Assembly: GCF_005081705.1 (NCBI RefSeq)
Contig: NZ_CP034876.1
Span: forward strand, 387,863 to 451,862
Source: Buchnera aphidicola (Hyperomyzus lactucae)
GTDB lineage: Bacteria; Pseudomonadota; Gammaproteobacteria; Enterobacterales; Enterobacteriaceae
Direction: 5' to 3'
Length of the DNA stretch: 64,000 nt
Shown: piece after piece, positions 1 to 8,619 of the stretch
Layout of the letters: each line of letters opens with the position of its first letter
Numbering within the stretch: position 1 is the stretch's first letter
Made by a program: the position numbers and the translations under genes
Notes under the pieces: model-generated
Told to the model about the DNA's origin: nothing
Database searches by the model: none
The model's input: only the letters and a program-made list of their open reading frames with translations

Positions 1-26
1 TAATTTTTATAAAATAGAGAAAAATT

Positions 27-824
27 ATGTTCTTAATTGATTCACACTGTCATATTGATCGATTAAATTATAGTTTATTACATAAAAATATAGAAAGTTT
101 ATTAAAAAAATCTTATAAAAACAATGTAAAAAATTTTTTAACAGTATCAACTTCTATTGATAATTTTTATACAATAAAAAAATTATTTAAAAAATATGAT
201 TCTATTTTCTATTCTTGTGGTGTCCACCCTTTAAATTGTATAAAAGAACTAAAAATTTTTAATAAAATAGAAGAATTATCTAATAAAATAGAAGAATTAT
301 CTAATATAACACGTGTAATAGCACTAGGTGAAACTGGATTAGATTATCATTATTCACATGAAACAAAAAATATTCAAAAAGATTTTTTTCGTGAACATAT
401 TAGAATTGCAAAGAAATTAAAAAAACCAATTATAGTACATTCTCGTAATTCTATTGTTGATACTATAAAAATATTAAAAGAAAAAAATTCAGAAAAATGT
501 ACTGGAGTACTACATTCTTTTAACGAAAATTATTATTCTGCATGTCAATTATTAGATATAGGTTTTTATATTTCTTTATCTGGAATATCAACTTTTAAAA
601 ATTCTATAGAATTATGCAATACAGTAAAAAAAATTCCATTGGAACGTTTGTTAATAGAAACCGATTCACCGTATTTATCACCAGTACCATATCGAGGAAA
701 AGAAAATCAGCCCGCATATTTATTGTATATAGCAAAACAAATTGCTGTTCTAAAAAAAACAGACATAAAAGTTATAGCAAAAATTACAACAAATAATTTT
801 CGCAAATTATTTAATTTAAAATAA
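27..824 (+). CDS. ycfH: TatD-family metal-dependent hydrolase (YcfH type)
   Basis: Predicted cytoplasmic metal-dependent hydrolase of the TatD family; relatives act as DNases or 3'-5' exonucleases, but the cellular substrate of the YcfH branch is not settled. The TIM-barrel metal ligands are all visible: H7 and H9 (SHCHID), E102 (GETGLDYHY), H138 (VHSR), H163 (LHSF) and D213 (ETDSPYL). At 265 residues it equals the E. coli length. Residues 79-92 hold a perfect back-to-back copy of NKIEELS, caused by a 21-base tandem duplication. It precedes ptsG, as in E. coli, where holB lies upstream; the window begins too close to the start to show that. Confidence 0.93.
   Translation: MFLIDSHCHIDRLNYSLLHKNIESLLKKSYKNNVKNFLTVSTSIDNFYTIKKLFKKYDSIFYSCGVHPLNCIKELKIFNKIEELSNKIEELSNITRVIALGETGLDYHYSHETKNIQKDFFREHIRIAKKLKKPIIVHSRNSIVDTIKILKEKNSEKCTGVLHSFNENYYSACQLLDIGFYISLSGISTFKNSIELCNTVKKIPLERLLIETDSPYLSPVPYRGKENQPAYLLYIAKQIAVLKKTDIKVIAKITTNNFRKLFNLK
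261..302 (+). repeat. Perfect 21-bp tandem duplication inside ycfH
   Basis: The 21 bases at 261-281 are repeated exactly at 282-302. The unit is a multiple of three, so the reading frame is kept and seven residues (NKIEELS) are doubled in a surface-like helix between two barrel strands. The perfect identity suggests a recent event. Confidence 0.9.
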
Positions 825-907
825 ATATAATTTCTATCTTATAAATGACTAGTTATAAAACAATGAACTTTATATTTTTAATAATTCTATTTTTATAAAA
901 AATTTAT

Positions 908-963
908 TTAAATAAGAAATATGCGTTATGTATAATCTATTAATAATTTTATATATTTAGGAG
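908..963 (+). promoter_or_regulatory. Probable ptsG promoter and ribosome binding site
   Basis: A perfect TATAAT lies at 931-936 with a weak -35-like TTAAAT at 908-913, spaced 17 bases. A good Shine-Dalgarno TAGGAG follows at 958-963, ten bases before the ptsG ATG. I see no recognisable Mlc or CRP operator. Inference from matches only. Confidence 0.45.
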
Positions 964-973
964 TCTTTTTGAT

Positions 974-2407
974 ATGTTTAAAAATGTATTTGCAAACCTT
1001 CAGAAGGTTGGTAAATCACTTATGTTACCTGTTTCAGTATTACCTATTGCAGGAATACTTTTAGGAATAGGATCTGCACATTTTAGTTTATTGCCAGAAA
1101 TAATTTCTCAAATAATGGCTCAAACAGGAGGTTCAGTTTTTAGTAATATGCCTTTGATTTTTGCTATTGGTGTAGCCCTTGGATTTACTAATAACGATGG
1201 TGTAGCAGCATTGGCGGCTGTTGTATCTTATGGAATATTAATTCAAACATTAACAGCAGTCGAACCTATAATCTTACATACTACTATTGATATTATAAAT
1301 AATAAACATCTTGCTGATACTGGTATATTAGGAGGGATTATTGCAGGAGCAATTTCAGCGTACATGTTTAATAAATTTTATCGAATTCAATTACCTGAAT
1401 ATCTAGGTTTTTTTGCTGGAAAAAGATTTGTTCCGATCATTTCTGGATTATCTGCAATATTAATAGGTTTAATATTATCAATTATTTGGCCGCCAATTGG
1501 TCATGGTATTAAAATTTTTTCTGAATGGGCAGCTTATCAAAATCCTATTCTTGCCTTTGCTATATATGGATTAGTAGAAAGAGGATTAGTACCATTCGGA
1601 TTACATCACATATGGAATGTTCCATTTCAAATGCAAATCGGAGAATATACTAATTCTATAGGACAAGTCTTTCACGGTGATATTGCTAGATATATGGCAG
1701 GTGATTCTACAGCAGGAAATTTATCAGGAGGATTTATTTTTAAAATGTACGGTCTTCCTGGTGCTTCATTAGCTATTTGGCATGCAGCTAAAAAAGAAAA
1801 TAAAACTAAAATAGGCAGCATTATGATCTCGGCAGCATTGACTGCTTTTTTAACAGGCATTACTGAACCGATTGAGTTTTCATTTATTATAGTAGCTCCA
1901 ATATTATATATTATTCATGCTATTTTAGCTGGATTATCTTTTCCATTATGTATTTTTTTAAATATGAGAGCAGGAACTAGTTTTTCACATGGATTTATAG
2001 ACTTTTTAGTATTAAGTGGAAATAGTCATAACATATTTCTCTTTCCAATTATTGGAATACTTTATGGATTACTATACTACAGTATATTTTACTTTTTAAT
2101 TGTTAATTTTAATTTAAATACACCGGGACGAGAAGAAAACAAAAATAATATCATGATAAAAAGTAATGCTGAAATAGCACCATATATTTTAAGAGCACTC
2201 GGTGGAAAAAATAATATTAAAAATTTAGATGCATGTATTACTAGGTTAAGAGTCACAGTTTTCGAAATATCAAAAGTAAATCAACAAGATTTAAACAACC
2301 TTGGCGCTGCAGGAATAATCATTTCAGGATCGGGAATACAAATTGTTTTTGGAACAAGATCGGAAAACATTAAAACAGCGATAGATGAGCACATACATTG
2401 TGCATAA
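974..2407 (+). CDS. ptsG: PTS glucose-specific EIICB component
   Basis: Inner-membrane permease that imports glucose and phosphorylates it to glucose-6-phosphate, receiving phosphate from EIIA-Glc (not in this window). The N-terminal IIC domain is a series of hydrophobic segments with the family marks NNDGVAA near residue 75 and GITEPIEF near residue 295. The C-terminal IIB domain carries the phosphorylated cysteine in DACITRLRV; counting from the C-terminus places it at C421, the same position as in E. coli. The 477-residue length also matches. It probably feeds plant- or host-derived sugar into glycolysis. It sits between ycfH and hinT, with its own likely promoter. Confidence 0.97.
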   Translation: MFKNVFANLQKVGKSLMLPVSVLPIAGILLGIGSAHFSLLPEIISQIMAQTGGSVFSNMPLIFAIGVALGFTNNDGVAALAAVVSYGILIQTLTAVEPIILHTTIDIINNKHLADTGILGGIIAGAISAYMFNKFYRIQLPEYLGFFAGKRFVPIISGLSAILIGLILSIIWPPIGHGIKIFSEWAAYQNPILAFAIYGLVERGLVPFGLHHIWNVPFQMQIGEYTNSIGQVFHGDIARYMAGDSTAGNLSGGFIFKMYGLPGASLAIWHAAKKENKTKIGSIMISAALTAFLTGITEPIEFSFIIVAPILYIIHAILAGLSFPLCIFLNMRAGTSFSHGFIDFLVLSGNSHNIFLFPIIGILYGLLYYSIFYFLIVNFNLNTPGREENKNNIMIKSNAEIAPYILRALGGKNNIKNLDACITRLRVTVFEISKVNQQDLNNLGAAGIIISGSGIQIVFGTRSENIKTAIDEHIHCA

Positions 2408-2503
2408 GATAAATCTGTAAAATTATATATTATTAAAGATTGCTTTAGTAAAAAAAAATCAAATGTATAAAAAATCAATTTTAAAACATAAGGTATTTTA
2501 ATT

Positions 2504-2848
2504 ATGAAAGATGGTTCGGTTTTCAAAAAAATTATTAATAAAGAAATACCAGCAAGTATTGTATATCAAGACAAGCGAGTAACTGCATTTGAAGATATTA
2601 AACCTAAAGCACCAATACATATATTAATTGTACCTAATATTTTTATTGCATCATCAAATGATATTAATAAAAAAAACAAAAATATTTTAGCACATATGTT
2701 TTATATTGCCATTAATATTGCTAAAGAAAAAAAAATTAGCGAAGAAGGATACAAAATAATTATTAATTGCAATAAAAATGGAGGTCAGGAAATAAATTAT
2801 CTTCATATGCACTTATTGGGAGGAAAAAAAATCAATTCACTCTTTTAA
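2504..2848 (+). CDS. hinT: HIT-family purine nucleoside phosphoramidase
   Basis: Small cytoplasmic histidine-triad protein that hydrolyses AMP-lysine and related phosphoramidates, including aminoacyl-adenylates. The body is clearly HIT-like ([16 protein letters not shown] start, GGQE before the active site). The active-site motif reads Y-L-H-M-H-L-L: the family motif is H-x-H-x-H-x-x, so the first histidine is replaced by tyrosine while the central nucleophilic histidine and the third are kept. The C-terminus is shorter than in E. coli (114 against about 119 residues). It lies 96 bases after ptsG, the same neighbour order as ycfF in E. coli. Confidence 0.93.
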   Translation: MKDGSVFKKIINKEIPASIVYQDKRVTAFEDIKPKAPIHILIVPNIFIASSNDINKKNKNILAHMFYIAINIAKEKKISEEGYKIIINCNKNGGQEINYLHMHLLGGKKINSLF

Positions 2849-2853
2849 AATTA

Positions 2854-2932
2854 AAGGAGAAAATTTCAATTGATACTTACTTTCAATATTTATGAATACG
2901 ATGTTTATGAGGAATTATTTTTTAAAATATAG
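2854..2932 (+). other. Orphan Shine-Dalgarno with 20-codon TTG frame, possible gene remnant
   Basis: A strong AAGGAG at 2854-2859, just six bases after the hinT stop, is followed ten bases later by TTG (2870) opening a 20-codon frame that ends at TAG 2930-2932. The short product is unrecognisable. In E. coli ycfL and lpoB follow hinT, so this may be the scar of a lost downstream gene. That link is inference. Confidence 0.35.
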
Positions 2933-3032
2933 AAAAAACTTATATAAACATAAAAAAATCATTTTCTTGAATGGAAATAATATTTATGTACATAGTAAAA
3001 TTTCATTAGAATATACTAAATATACAATGTAA
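2892..3032 (+). CDS. Hypothetical 46-codon ORF
   Basis: An ATG-initiated frame of 46 codons, overlapping the TTG frame described just upstream in a different phase. The product is basic and rich in Lys, Tyr and Asn and begins MNTMFMRNYFLKYRK. I recognise no domain, signal peptide or motif. The nearest good Shine-Dalgarno (2854-2859) is too far from this ATG to serve it, and a frame of this length can occur by chance in such AT-rich DNA. It lies in a 468-base gap between hinT and the porin and may be a decayed relic or nothing. Confidence 0.2.
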   Translation: MNTMFMRNYFLKYRKNLYKHKKIIFLNGNNIYVHSKISLEYTKYTM

Positions 3033-3175
3033 AATTTTAAATATAATAAGTAATTGTATTAATACTATAAAAATCAAATCTTTATGTTATTTAAAAAAAT
3101 TAATTATTTTTTATTAACTAAATCCAGAATATAAATGCTAGTTTCTTAATAAGAAAAAAAATTTTTATTTTTACT

Positions 3176-3282
3176 AAGAGCAGCTCTTTCTACTGAAATT
3201 TATATAATAAAATAATTAATTATTTTTAAAATATAAAAAATAGACTTATCTATTTATAAATCAGTAGAAAGTTCTAACTCTT
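3176..3282. repeat. Imperfect inverted repeat downstream of the porin gene
   Basis: Arm 3176-3203 and arm 3256-3282 are inverted copies; they share an exact core of eleven bases (CTTTCTACTGA against its complement) and AAGAG/CTCTT at the outer ends, with about five mismatches or gaps, and are separated by 52 AT-rich bases. The left arm itself contains AAGAG-CAG-CTCTT, a small self-complementary hairpin. It lies just past the porin stop on its transcript, so a 3' stabilising stem-loop or terminator is plausible, though no U-run follows. Confidence 0.55.
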
Positions 3283-3316
3283 AATTATTACAAATTTTAT
3301 ACAAAATTTTAAATAA

Positions 3317-4456
3317 TTAGAATTGATAAACTATTCCAGCACCAATAATATTATCTGTAGTCATGTGATTTGTTTTAATAAAATTCTCATTTTTTAATAA
3401 ATTAATTTTATAATTCATATACGTAGAAATATTTTTAGTAAATTCATAACGTGTGGAAATATTAATTTCTTTCGCCAATTCTACATTATTATCAACAGAT
3501 AAATCCTTTATATTTGCATTCTGTCCCTTAGAATCTAAGTAACTTAAAGAAGGATGAAAACCAGAGTGAAAATTATATTCTGCAATAGCTTCAATATTTT
3601 GTGTTTTATTAATATATGGCTGTTGACTAGACAAATTACTTTTATCAATAAAGCTAGGTGATGGTGTTAAATTATGTGCTTCACCGTAAAAGGCCGCGAT
3701 ATATATATCATTAGCATCATATTTAAAACCTAATCCATATGCTCCTACAGGAGATAATTTTTTATCTTTATTTTTATTAATTTGAGATCTTTCAGAAGTA
3801 AAACAAGAACCTACAGCAGTTAATCCTACATCACTTTCATATTTTAAAGAAGCACCCCAACTAGCACTATTTTGTTGGTTTTGAAATTTATTTTTAGATT
3901 CATTTTGATACTGTAATGCAAAACTAATTCCATCAATCAAACCAAAAAAATTATTATTTCTATAAGTCAGTAAACTATTACTTCTTCCGATCATATAATT
4001 ATCATTGTGAGAAAATACACTATTTTTATTAATATATGGTGCATGATCCGTTAGTGACTGCACGTCATGAAAAATGCCGTAATTTCGACCATAATCTATC
4101 GAACCCCAATCACCATATTTAAAACCAGCATATCCCAAACGAATAATATTAGATGGTTGTTGATTTGATAACACTTCTGGTGTAGAAAAATCAGTTTTAT
4201 ATTCAACAGAAGCATAACTTAATAGTTCATCAGTAATATTAACTTCTCCTGATAAACCTAAAACTGCATTAGTATCATCACCATCAGATATAATTTTTGT
4301 TGATAAAAAACCATGAGAAAATTCATGATTAGGATTAATACTGCCATGTAACTCCAGTTTATTGCCATTTTTATTGAAAATATTTACAGCATCAACTCCG
4401 TTACTAGCAGCTAATAAAACTGGTATTATAACTGCTAAGGATTTACGATTTTTCAT
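3317..4456 (-). CDS. ompF: General outer-membrane porin (OmpF/OmpC family)
   Basis: Trimeric 16-strand beta-barrel porin for passive solute diffusion. Residues 1-23 form a signal peptide ending VDA, followed by the porin N-terminus NIFNKNGNKLELHG; the chain ends VYQF, with the C-terminal Phe needed by the BAM machinery. Internal porin signatures such as FGLIDGISFALQYQ and FKYDANDIYIAAFYGE are clear. The L3 constriction loop, normally PEFGGD-like, is replaced by APYINKNSV, and an unusual cysteine occurs in the barrel (GSCFTS). At 379 residues it is slightly longer than E. coli OmpF. It lies 37 bases after asnS on the same strand, the E. coli asnS-ompF order. Confidence 0.92.
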   Translation of the reverse strand: MKNRKSLAVIIPVLLAASNGVDAVNIFNKNGNKLELHGSINPNHEFSHGFLSTKIISDGDDTNAVLGLSGEVNITDELLSYASVEYKTDFSTPEVLSNQQPSNIIRLGYAGFKYGDWGSIDYGRNYGIFHDVQSLTDHAPYINKNSVFSHNDNYMIGRSNSLLTYRNNNFFGLIDGISFALQYQNESKNKFQNQQNSASWGASLKYESDVGLTAVGSCFTSERSQINKNKDKKLSPVGAYGLGFKYDANDIYIAAFYGEAHNLTPSPSFIDKSNLSSQQPYINKTQNIEAIAEYNFHSGFHPSLSYLDSKGQNANIKDLSVDNNVELAKEINISTRYEFTKNISTYMNYKINLLKNENFIKTNHMTTDNIIGAGIVYQF

Positions 4457-4493
4457 AATTTTTATGCTACCTTTTATAGTAAAATAATTTTAA

Positions 4494-5897
4494 TTAAAAT
4501 TTTGTATTATTAGAAGTACGTGGGAATGGTATTATATCTCGTACATTTGAAACTCCAGTAATACAAGAAATTAATCGTTCAAAACCCATTCCAAAACCTG
4601 AATGCGGAACTGTGCCATATCGACGAAGATCTCGATACCACCAATAATCCTCTTTCTTTAATCCTAATTCTAATAAACGTTCATCTAAAATTAAAATGCG
4701 TTCTTCACGTTGAGAGCCACCTATCAATTCTCCAACATTAGGGACTAATAAATCAATTGCAGCAACAGTTTTTTTATCGTCATTCAATCTCATATAAAAT
4801 GCTTTCAGCTCTTTGGGATAGTTTTTTATTATTATTGGTACTTTGTTGAAATATTTTTCTACAAGAAATCGCTCATGTTCAGAAGATAAATCAGCACCTA
4901 AAAAAATAGTATTTTTAAATTCAATTTTAGAATCAATTAAAATATTTATAGCATCTATATAATCTATGCGTATAAAATCTACTGATAATAATGTTTGCAA
5001 ACGATTTACTATATTAGTATCAATGTAATTTTTGAGGAAATTAATATCTGACATACAATCTTGTAAAATAGATTTAAATATATACTTTAACATATACTCA
5101 GCAAAATCTGATATATCATTTAAATTTGTAAAAGCCGATTCTATTTCCAACATCCAAAATTCTGCTAAATGACGACTAGTATTAGAGTTTTCAGCTCTAA
5201 ACGTAGGACCAAAAGTATAAACTTTGGATAATGAACAAGCATATGCTTCTATATTTAGTTGTCCCGAAACAGTTAAAAAAGATTCTTTTCCAAAAAAATC
5301 TTTTTTAAAATCAACGGATCCATCTTTATTTTTAGGAATGTTATTCATGTCTAATGTCGAAACACGAAACATTTCTCCAGTACCTTCAGTATTTAATCCA
5401 GTAATAATCGGTGTAGGAACCCAAAAATAGTTTTTTTCATGCAGAAAATGATGCAATTTTTGTAATACGTAATGTCTGATTCTAGATATTACACCTATTA
5501 AATTTGTTCTAGATCTTAAGTGTGCTACTTCTCTTAAATATTCCATACTATGTTTTTTAGCAGATATAGGATAAGTTTCTGGATTTTCAATCCAGCCTAC
5601 AACCTGAATTTCTTTTGCTTGAATTTCATATGTTTGTTTATCTCCAATTGAGAATATCAATATACCGGTAAGGATCACAGAACAACCAATAGTTAAATGC
5701 AATATTTCGTCATCATAATTAGATAAAGAATTCTTAGCAATAACTTGAATAGAATCAAAACATGAACCATCGTAAATACTAATAAAAGAAAAACCTAATT
5801 TTGAATTTCTACGACTTCGTACCCATCCACATATAGTAATAGAAGTATTTACTATAGTAGTATCTTTATATATATCTGATATTGATACGGTATTCAT
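4494..5897 (-). CDS. asnS: Asparaginyl-tRNA synthetase
   Basis: Class IIb synthetase charging tRNA-Asn with asparagine. The N-terminal OB-fold anticodon-binding domain (residues about 1-110, with ICGWVRSRR) is followed by the catalytic domain: motif 2 is [15 protein letters not shown] and motif 3 is [10 protein letters not shown] near the C-terminus. 467 residues against 466 in E. coli. It is flanked by pncB upstream and the porin downstream, all on the minus strand, reproducing the E. coli pncB-asnS-ompF order. No T-box or leader peptide is visible upstream. Confidence 0.97.
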   Translation of the reverse strand: MNTVSISDIYKDTTIVNTSITICGWVRSRRNSKLGFSFISIYDGSCFDSIQVIAKNSLSNYDDEILHLTIGCSVILTGILIFSIGDKQTYEIQAKEIQVVGWIENPETYPISAKKHSMEYLREVAHLRSRTNLIGVISRIRHYVLQKLHHFLHEKNYFWVPTPIITGLNTEGTGEMFRVSTLDMNNIPKNKDGSVDFKKDFFGKESFLTVSGQLNIEAYACSLSKVYTFGPTFRAENSNTSRHLAEFWMLEIESAFTNLNDISDFAEYMLKYIFKSILQDCMSDINFLKNYIDTNIVNRLQTLLSVDFIRIDYIDAINILIDSKIEFKNTIFLGADLSSEHERFLVEKYFNKVPIIIKNYPKELKAFYMRLNDDKKTVAAIDLLVPNVGELIGGSQREERILILDERLLELGLKKEDYWWYRDLRRYGTVPHSGFGMGFERLISCITGVSNVRDIIPFPRTSNNTKF

Positions 5898-6071
5898 AAA
5901 ATATTTTCCTTTATGCTTATTTTAAAATAGATTATTATAAATAAGATAATAAAATAGTAAAAATTTTCTCTATATTTTAAAAAAATTTAATTTATGAATC
6001 AATTTTAAAAAAAATAATATAAAAATATTTATAATATTTTATTAGCAATAAACCTTATAAACAATTATCAT

Positions 6072-7271
6072 TTATATGTTCTTTATTGATACACGAAAAA
6101 CTTTACATAAACTTTTTAAAAATTTTTTATCTAAACAAAACGTTTTTCCTGGACTATCAGATATTTTAGCAACGGGTTTTCCATTACATTTTACTAATTT
6201 AATTACAATGTTTAATGGCTTTACGTAAGGGATATCACAAGTTAATTTTGTTCCTATACCAAAAACTACATTGATTCTATTATGAAATTTTTTATAAAGA
6301 GATATAATTTTTTTAAAATTTAAATTATCTGAAAACAATAAAGTTTTAGTACCAGGATCTATCCCTAATTTTTCATAGTGTTTAAGAGCTTTTTCACCCC
6401 ATTTTACTGGATCTCCCGAATCGTGCCTAATTCCTGTATAAGCAGAGGTCAAGTATAAATTAAAATCTCGCAAAAAAGAATCCATTGTAATCGAATCTGT
6501 AAGAGCAATACTTAAATGATTTTGATATTGATTTAACCATGTTTTTAATGCCATAGTCTGGCTTTTTTTTAAACTAGAACTAATTTGCTGATGTGCTTGA
6601 AACCATTCATGAGCTTGAGTTCCAAATGGTATCAATTTTAAAATACGTGCTATATGATAATTACTGGAACCTACTAAAAAAGGAAAAGTTTCTTTCAATC
6701 TTTTAACTATAGAATATTGTACATCATAAGAAAATCTTCTTCTTGTACCAAAGTCAACAATTTTTAAACGAGATAAATCTACATATTTTGCATGTTGAAA
6801 AAATTTTATTAATTTATTATCTAAATATCGTACAGCGGTCTTAGAAGTAATTTCCGGGGAAAAATTAGCATGAAAAACTTCACTAATTAGTGCTAAAATA
6901 GGAACTTCCCATAATATTACTTCTTTCCATAACCCACTTATACGGATATGCAATTGACCTTGATAATTATTTATTTTAACTTGTGAAATATTATAACGAA
7001 ATTTTCTCAACCAATGTAAATATTCTTTCTTGAAGAAAGGAAAAGAGGTCATATAAATATATTCTTCATGACTTAAAGATAAAGATCTCATCATACTAAT
7101 CTGTTCATATAAAACATTAGCATAACACCCTAAAAAATTATCTCCTCTACAAAGAAATTCAGCAACTACATCTACATTTTTATAATGATAAAAAACAGCT
7201 TGTTGCATATGAAGCTTGTATGCATCAGTATCAAGTAATGTTTTTATTATTGGATAATTATATCGTTTCAT
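6072..7271 (-). CDS. pncB: Nicotinate phosphoribosyltransferase
   Basis: First step of the Preiss-Handler NAD salvage route: nicotinate plus PRPP gives nicotinate mononucleotide, driven by ATP. The family start [19 protein letters not shown] is intact at residues 11-30, the autophosphorylated histidine is H221 in [12 protein letters not shown], and the phosphate-binding residues RHDSGDP and GTKLTCD are present. 399 residues, essentially the E. coli length. It is divergent from pyrD across a 233-base AT-rich gap that must hold both promoters. It suggests NAD is made from nicotinate supplied from outside. Confidence 0.96.
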   Translation of the reverse strand: MKRYNYPIIKTLLDTDAYKLHMQQAVFYHYKNVDVVAEFLCRGDNFLGCYANVLYEQISMMRSLSLSHEEYIYMTSFPFFKKEYLHWLRKFRYNISQVKINNYQGQLHIRISGLWKEVILWEVPILALISEVFHANFSPEITSKTAVRYLDNKLIKFFQHAKYVDLSRLKIVDFGTRRRFSYDVQYSIVKRLKETFPFLVGSSNYHIARILKLIPFGTQAHEWFQAHQQISSSLKKSQTMALKTWLNQYQNHLSIALTDSITMDSFLRDFNLYLTSAYTGIRHDSGDPVKWGEKALKHYEKLGIDPGTKTLLFSDNLNFKKIISLYKKFHNRINVVFGIGTKLTCDIPYVKPLNIVIKLVKCNGKPVAKISDSPGKTFCLDKKFLKSLCKVFRVSIKNI

Positions 7272-7504
7272 AGTATGTTTTATTTTCTTTGTACTCCTTA
7301 TTTTTAATTTTTATATACTAAATTACATAATTTTGTATTTATATAAAAACTGTTAAAAATTTAGATATATTGTAAAAATATAACATAAATAAAAAAGTTA
7401 TCAATTTTTGAAAAAAAAATAACATCTTTTAAAATAAATATGTATAAAATAAAATCTTATCATTTATTTTATTAAATTTTACTTTATATTAAAAAGGAAT
7501 TATA

Positions 7505-8515
7505 ATGTTTTATTATTTAATTCGTAAACTTTTATTTTTAATAGATCCTGAAAAAGCTCATTTTTTGACACTAAAATATCTTAAAATCGAAAAAATTCAA
7601 TTATTCAATTTTTTTCGTACATTTAGAAAACCATTAAAAGAAATCAAGTGTATGGGTTTAATTTTTAAAAATAAACTAGGTGCTGCAGCAGGAATAGATA
7701 AGAATGGAGAATATATCGAAGCCTTGTCTGAAATGGGATTTGGTTTTATTGAAGTAGGTACAGTTACTCCTTTACCTCAAATTGGAAATCCCAAACCTAG
7801 AATATTTAGAATAGTTTCTATGGAAGGAATAATTAATAGAATGGGCTTTAATAACCTTGGAATAGACAATTTAATTAAAAACATAAAAAAATCTAATTTC
7901 AAAGGAATCATAGGTGTTAATATTGGAAAAAATAAAAATACTAGCATTGAAAATGCAATTAATGATTACTTGATATGCATAGAAAAAATTTATATTTACG
8001 CCAGCTATATTGCTATTAATATTTCATCACCTAATACCATAAGTTTAAGAAACTTACAATACGGAATACTCTTTCAAAATTTACTGAAAAAAATCAAAAA
8101 AAAACAACGAGAACTACAAAAAAAATATTTTAAATACGTTCCTATCGCTATCAAAATCTCACCAGATCTATCGAAAAAAGAATTAATTATTATTGCAAAA
8201 CAATTAATTAAATATAAAATAGATGCAGTTATTGCAACAAATACAACATTAGATCACTCATCAGTATCTGGATTAAAAAATAGTCTAGAGCAAGGGGGAT
8301 TAAGTGGTTTACCTTTACAAAAAAAAAGCACTGATATCATTTTAATATTATCAAAAATTTTAAAAAGAAAGATTCCTATTATTGGAGTAGGAGGAATTAA
8401 TTCTATAGCTTCAGCAAAAGAAAAAATTTTATCAGGTGCTACTTTAATACAAATTTATTCTGGTTTAGTATATCATGGTCCAAAACTCGTTAGAAGAATT
8501 ATTCATCATATTTAA
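7505..8515 (+). CDS. pyrD: Dihydroorotate dehydrogenase (quinone), class 2
   Basis: FMN enzyme at the inner-membrane face that oxidises dihydroorotate to orotate and passes electrons to quinone. K66 in AAGIDKNGE contacts FMN, the catalytic base is S175 in NISSPNT (serine being diagnostic of class 2), and the FMN phosphate site GVGGI plus IQIYSGLVY lie near the C-terminus. The N-terminal 40 residues form the amphipathic membrane helix typical of class 2. 336 residues, identical to E. coli. A clear AAGGAA ribosome site precedes the ATG. With pyrBI and pyrG it shows de novo pyrimidine synthesis is maintained. Confidence 0.97.
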   Translation: MFYYLIRKLLFLIDPEKAHFLTLKYLKIEKIQLFNFFRTFRKPLKEIKCMGLIFKNKLGAAAGIDKNGEYIEALSEMGFGFIEVGTVTPLPQIGNPKPRIFRIVSMEGIINRMGFNNLGIDNLIKNIKKSNFKGIIGVNIGKNKNTSIENAINDYLICIEKIYIYASYIAINISSPNTISLRNLQYGILFQNLLKKIKKKQRELQKKYFKYVPIAIKISPDLSKKELIIIAKQLIKYKIDAVIATNTTLDHSSVSGLKNSLEQGGLSGLPLQKKSTDIILILSKILKRKIPIIGVGGINSIASAKEKILSGATLIQIYSGLVYHGPKLVRRIIHHI

Positions 8516-8619
8516 AATAATTATCTTTATAAATTCTTATCTATTCATATTTATTATTAAATAGATATCAAATTCTTTATAAAATAAATAATTTTAAACT
8601 TAACAAAATAAGTATAAAA

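Larger units (their letters stand above)
2849..3316. other. 468-bp intergenic region between hinT and the porin gene
   Basis: Holds the orphan ribosome binding site, two doubtful short frames, and an imperfect inverted repeat near the porin end (3176-3282). The rest is AT-rich with no recognisable gene, tRNA or promoter. Confidence 0.6.
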
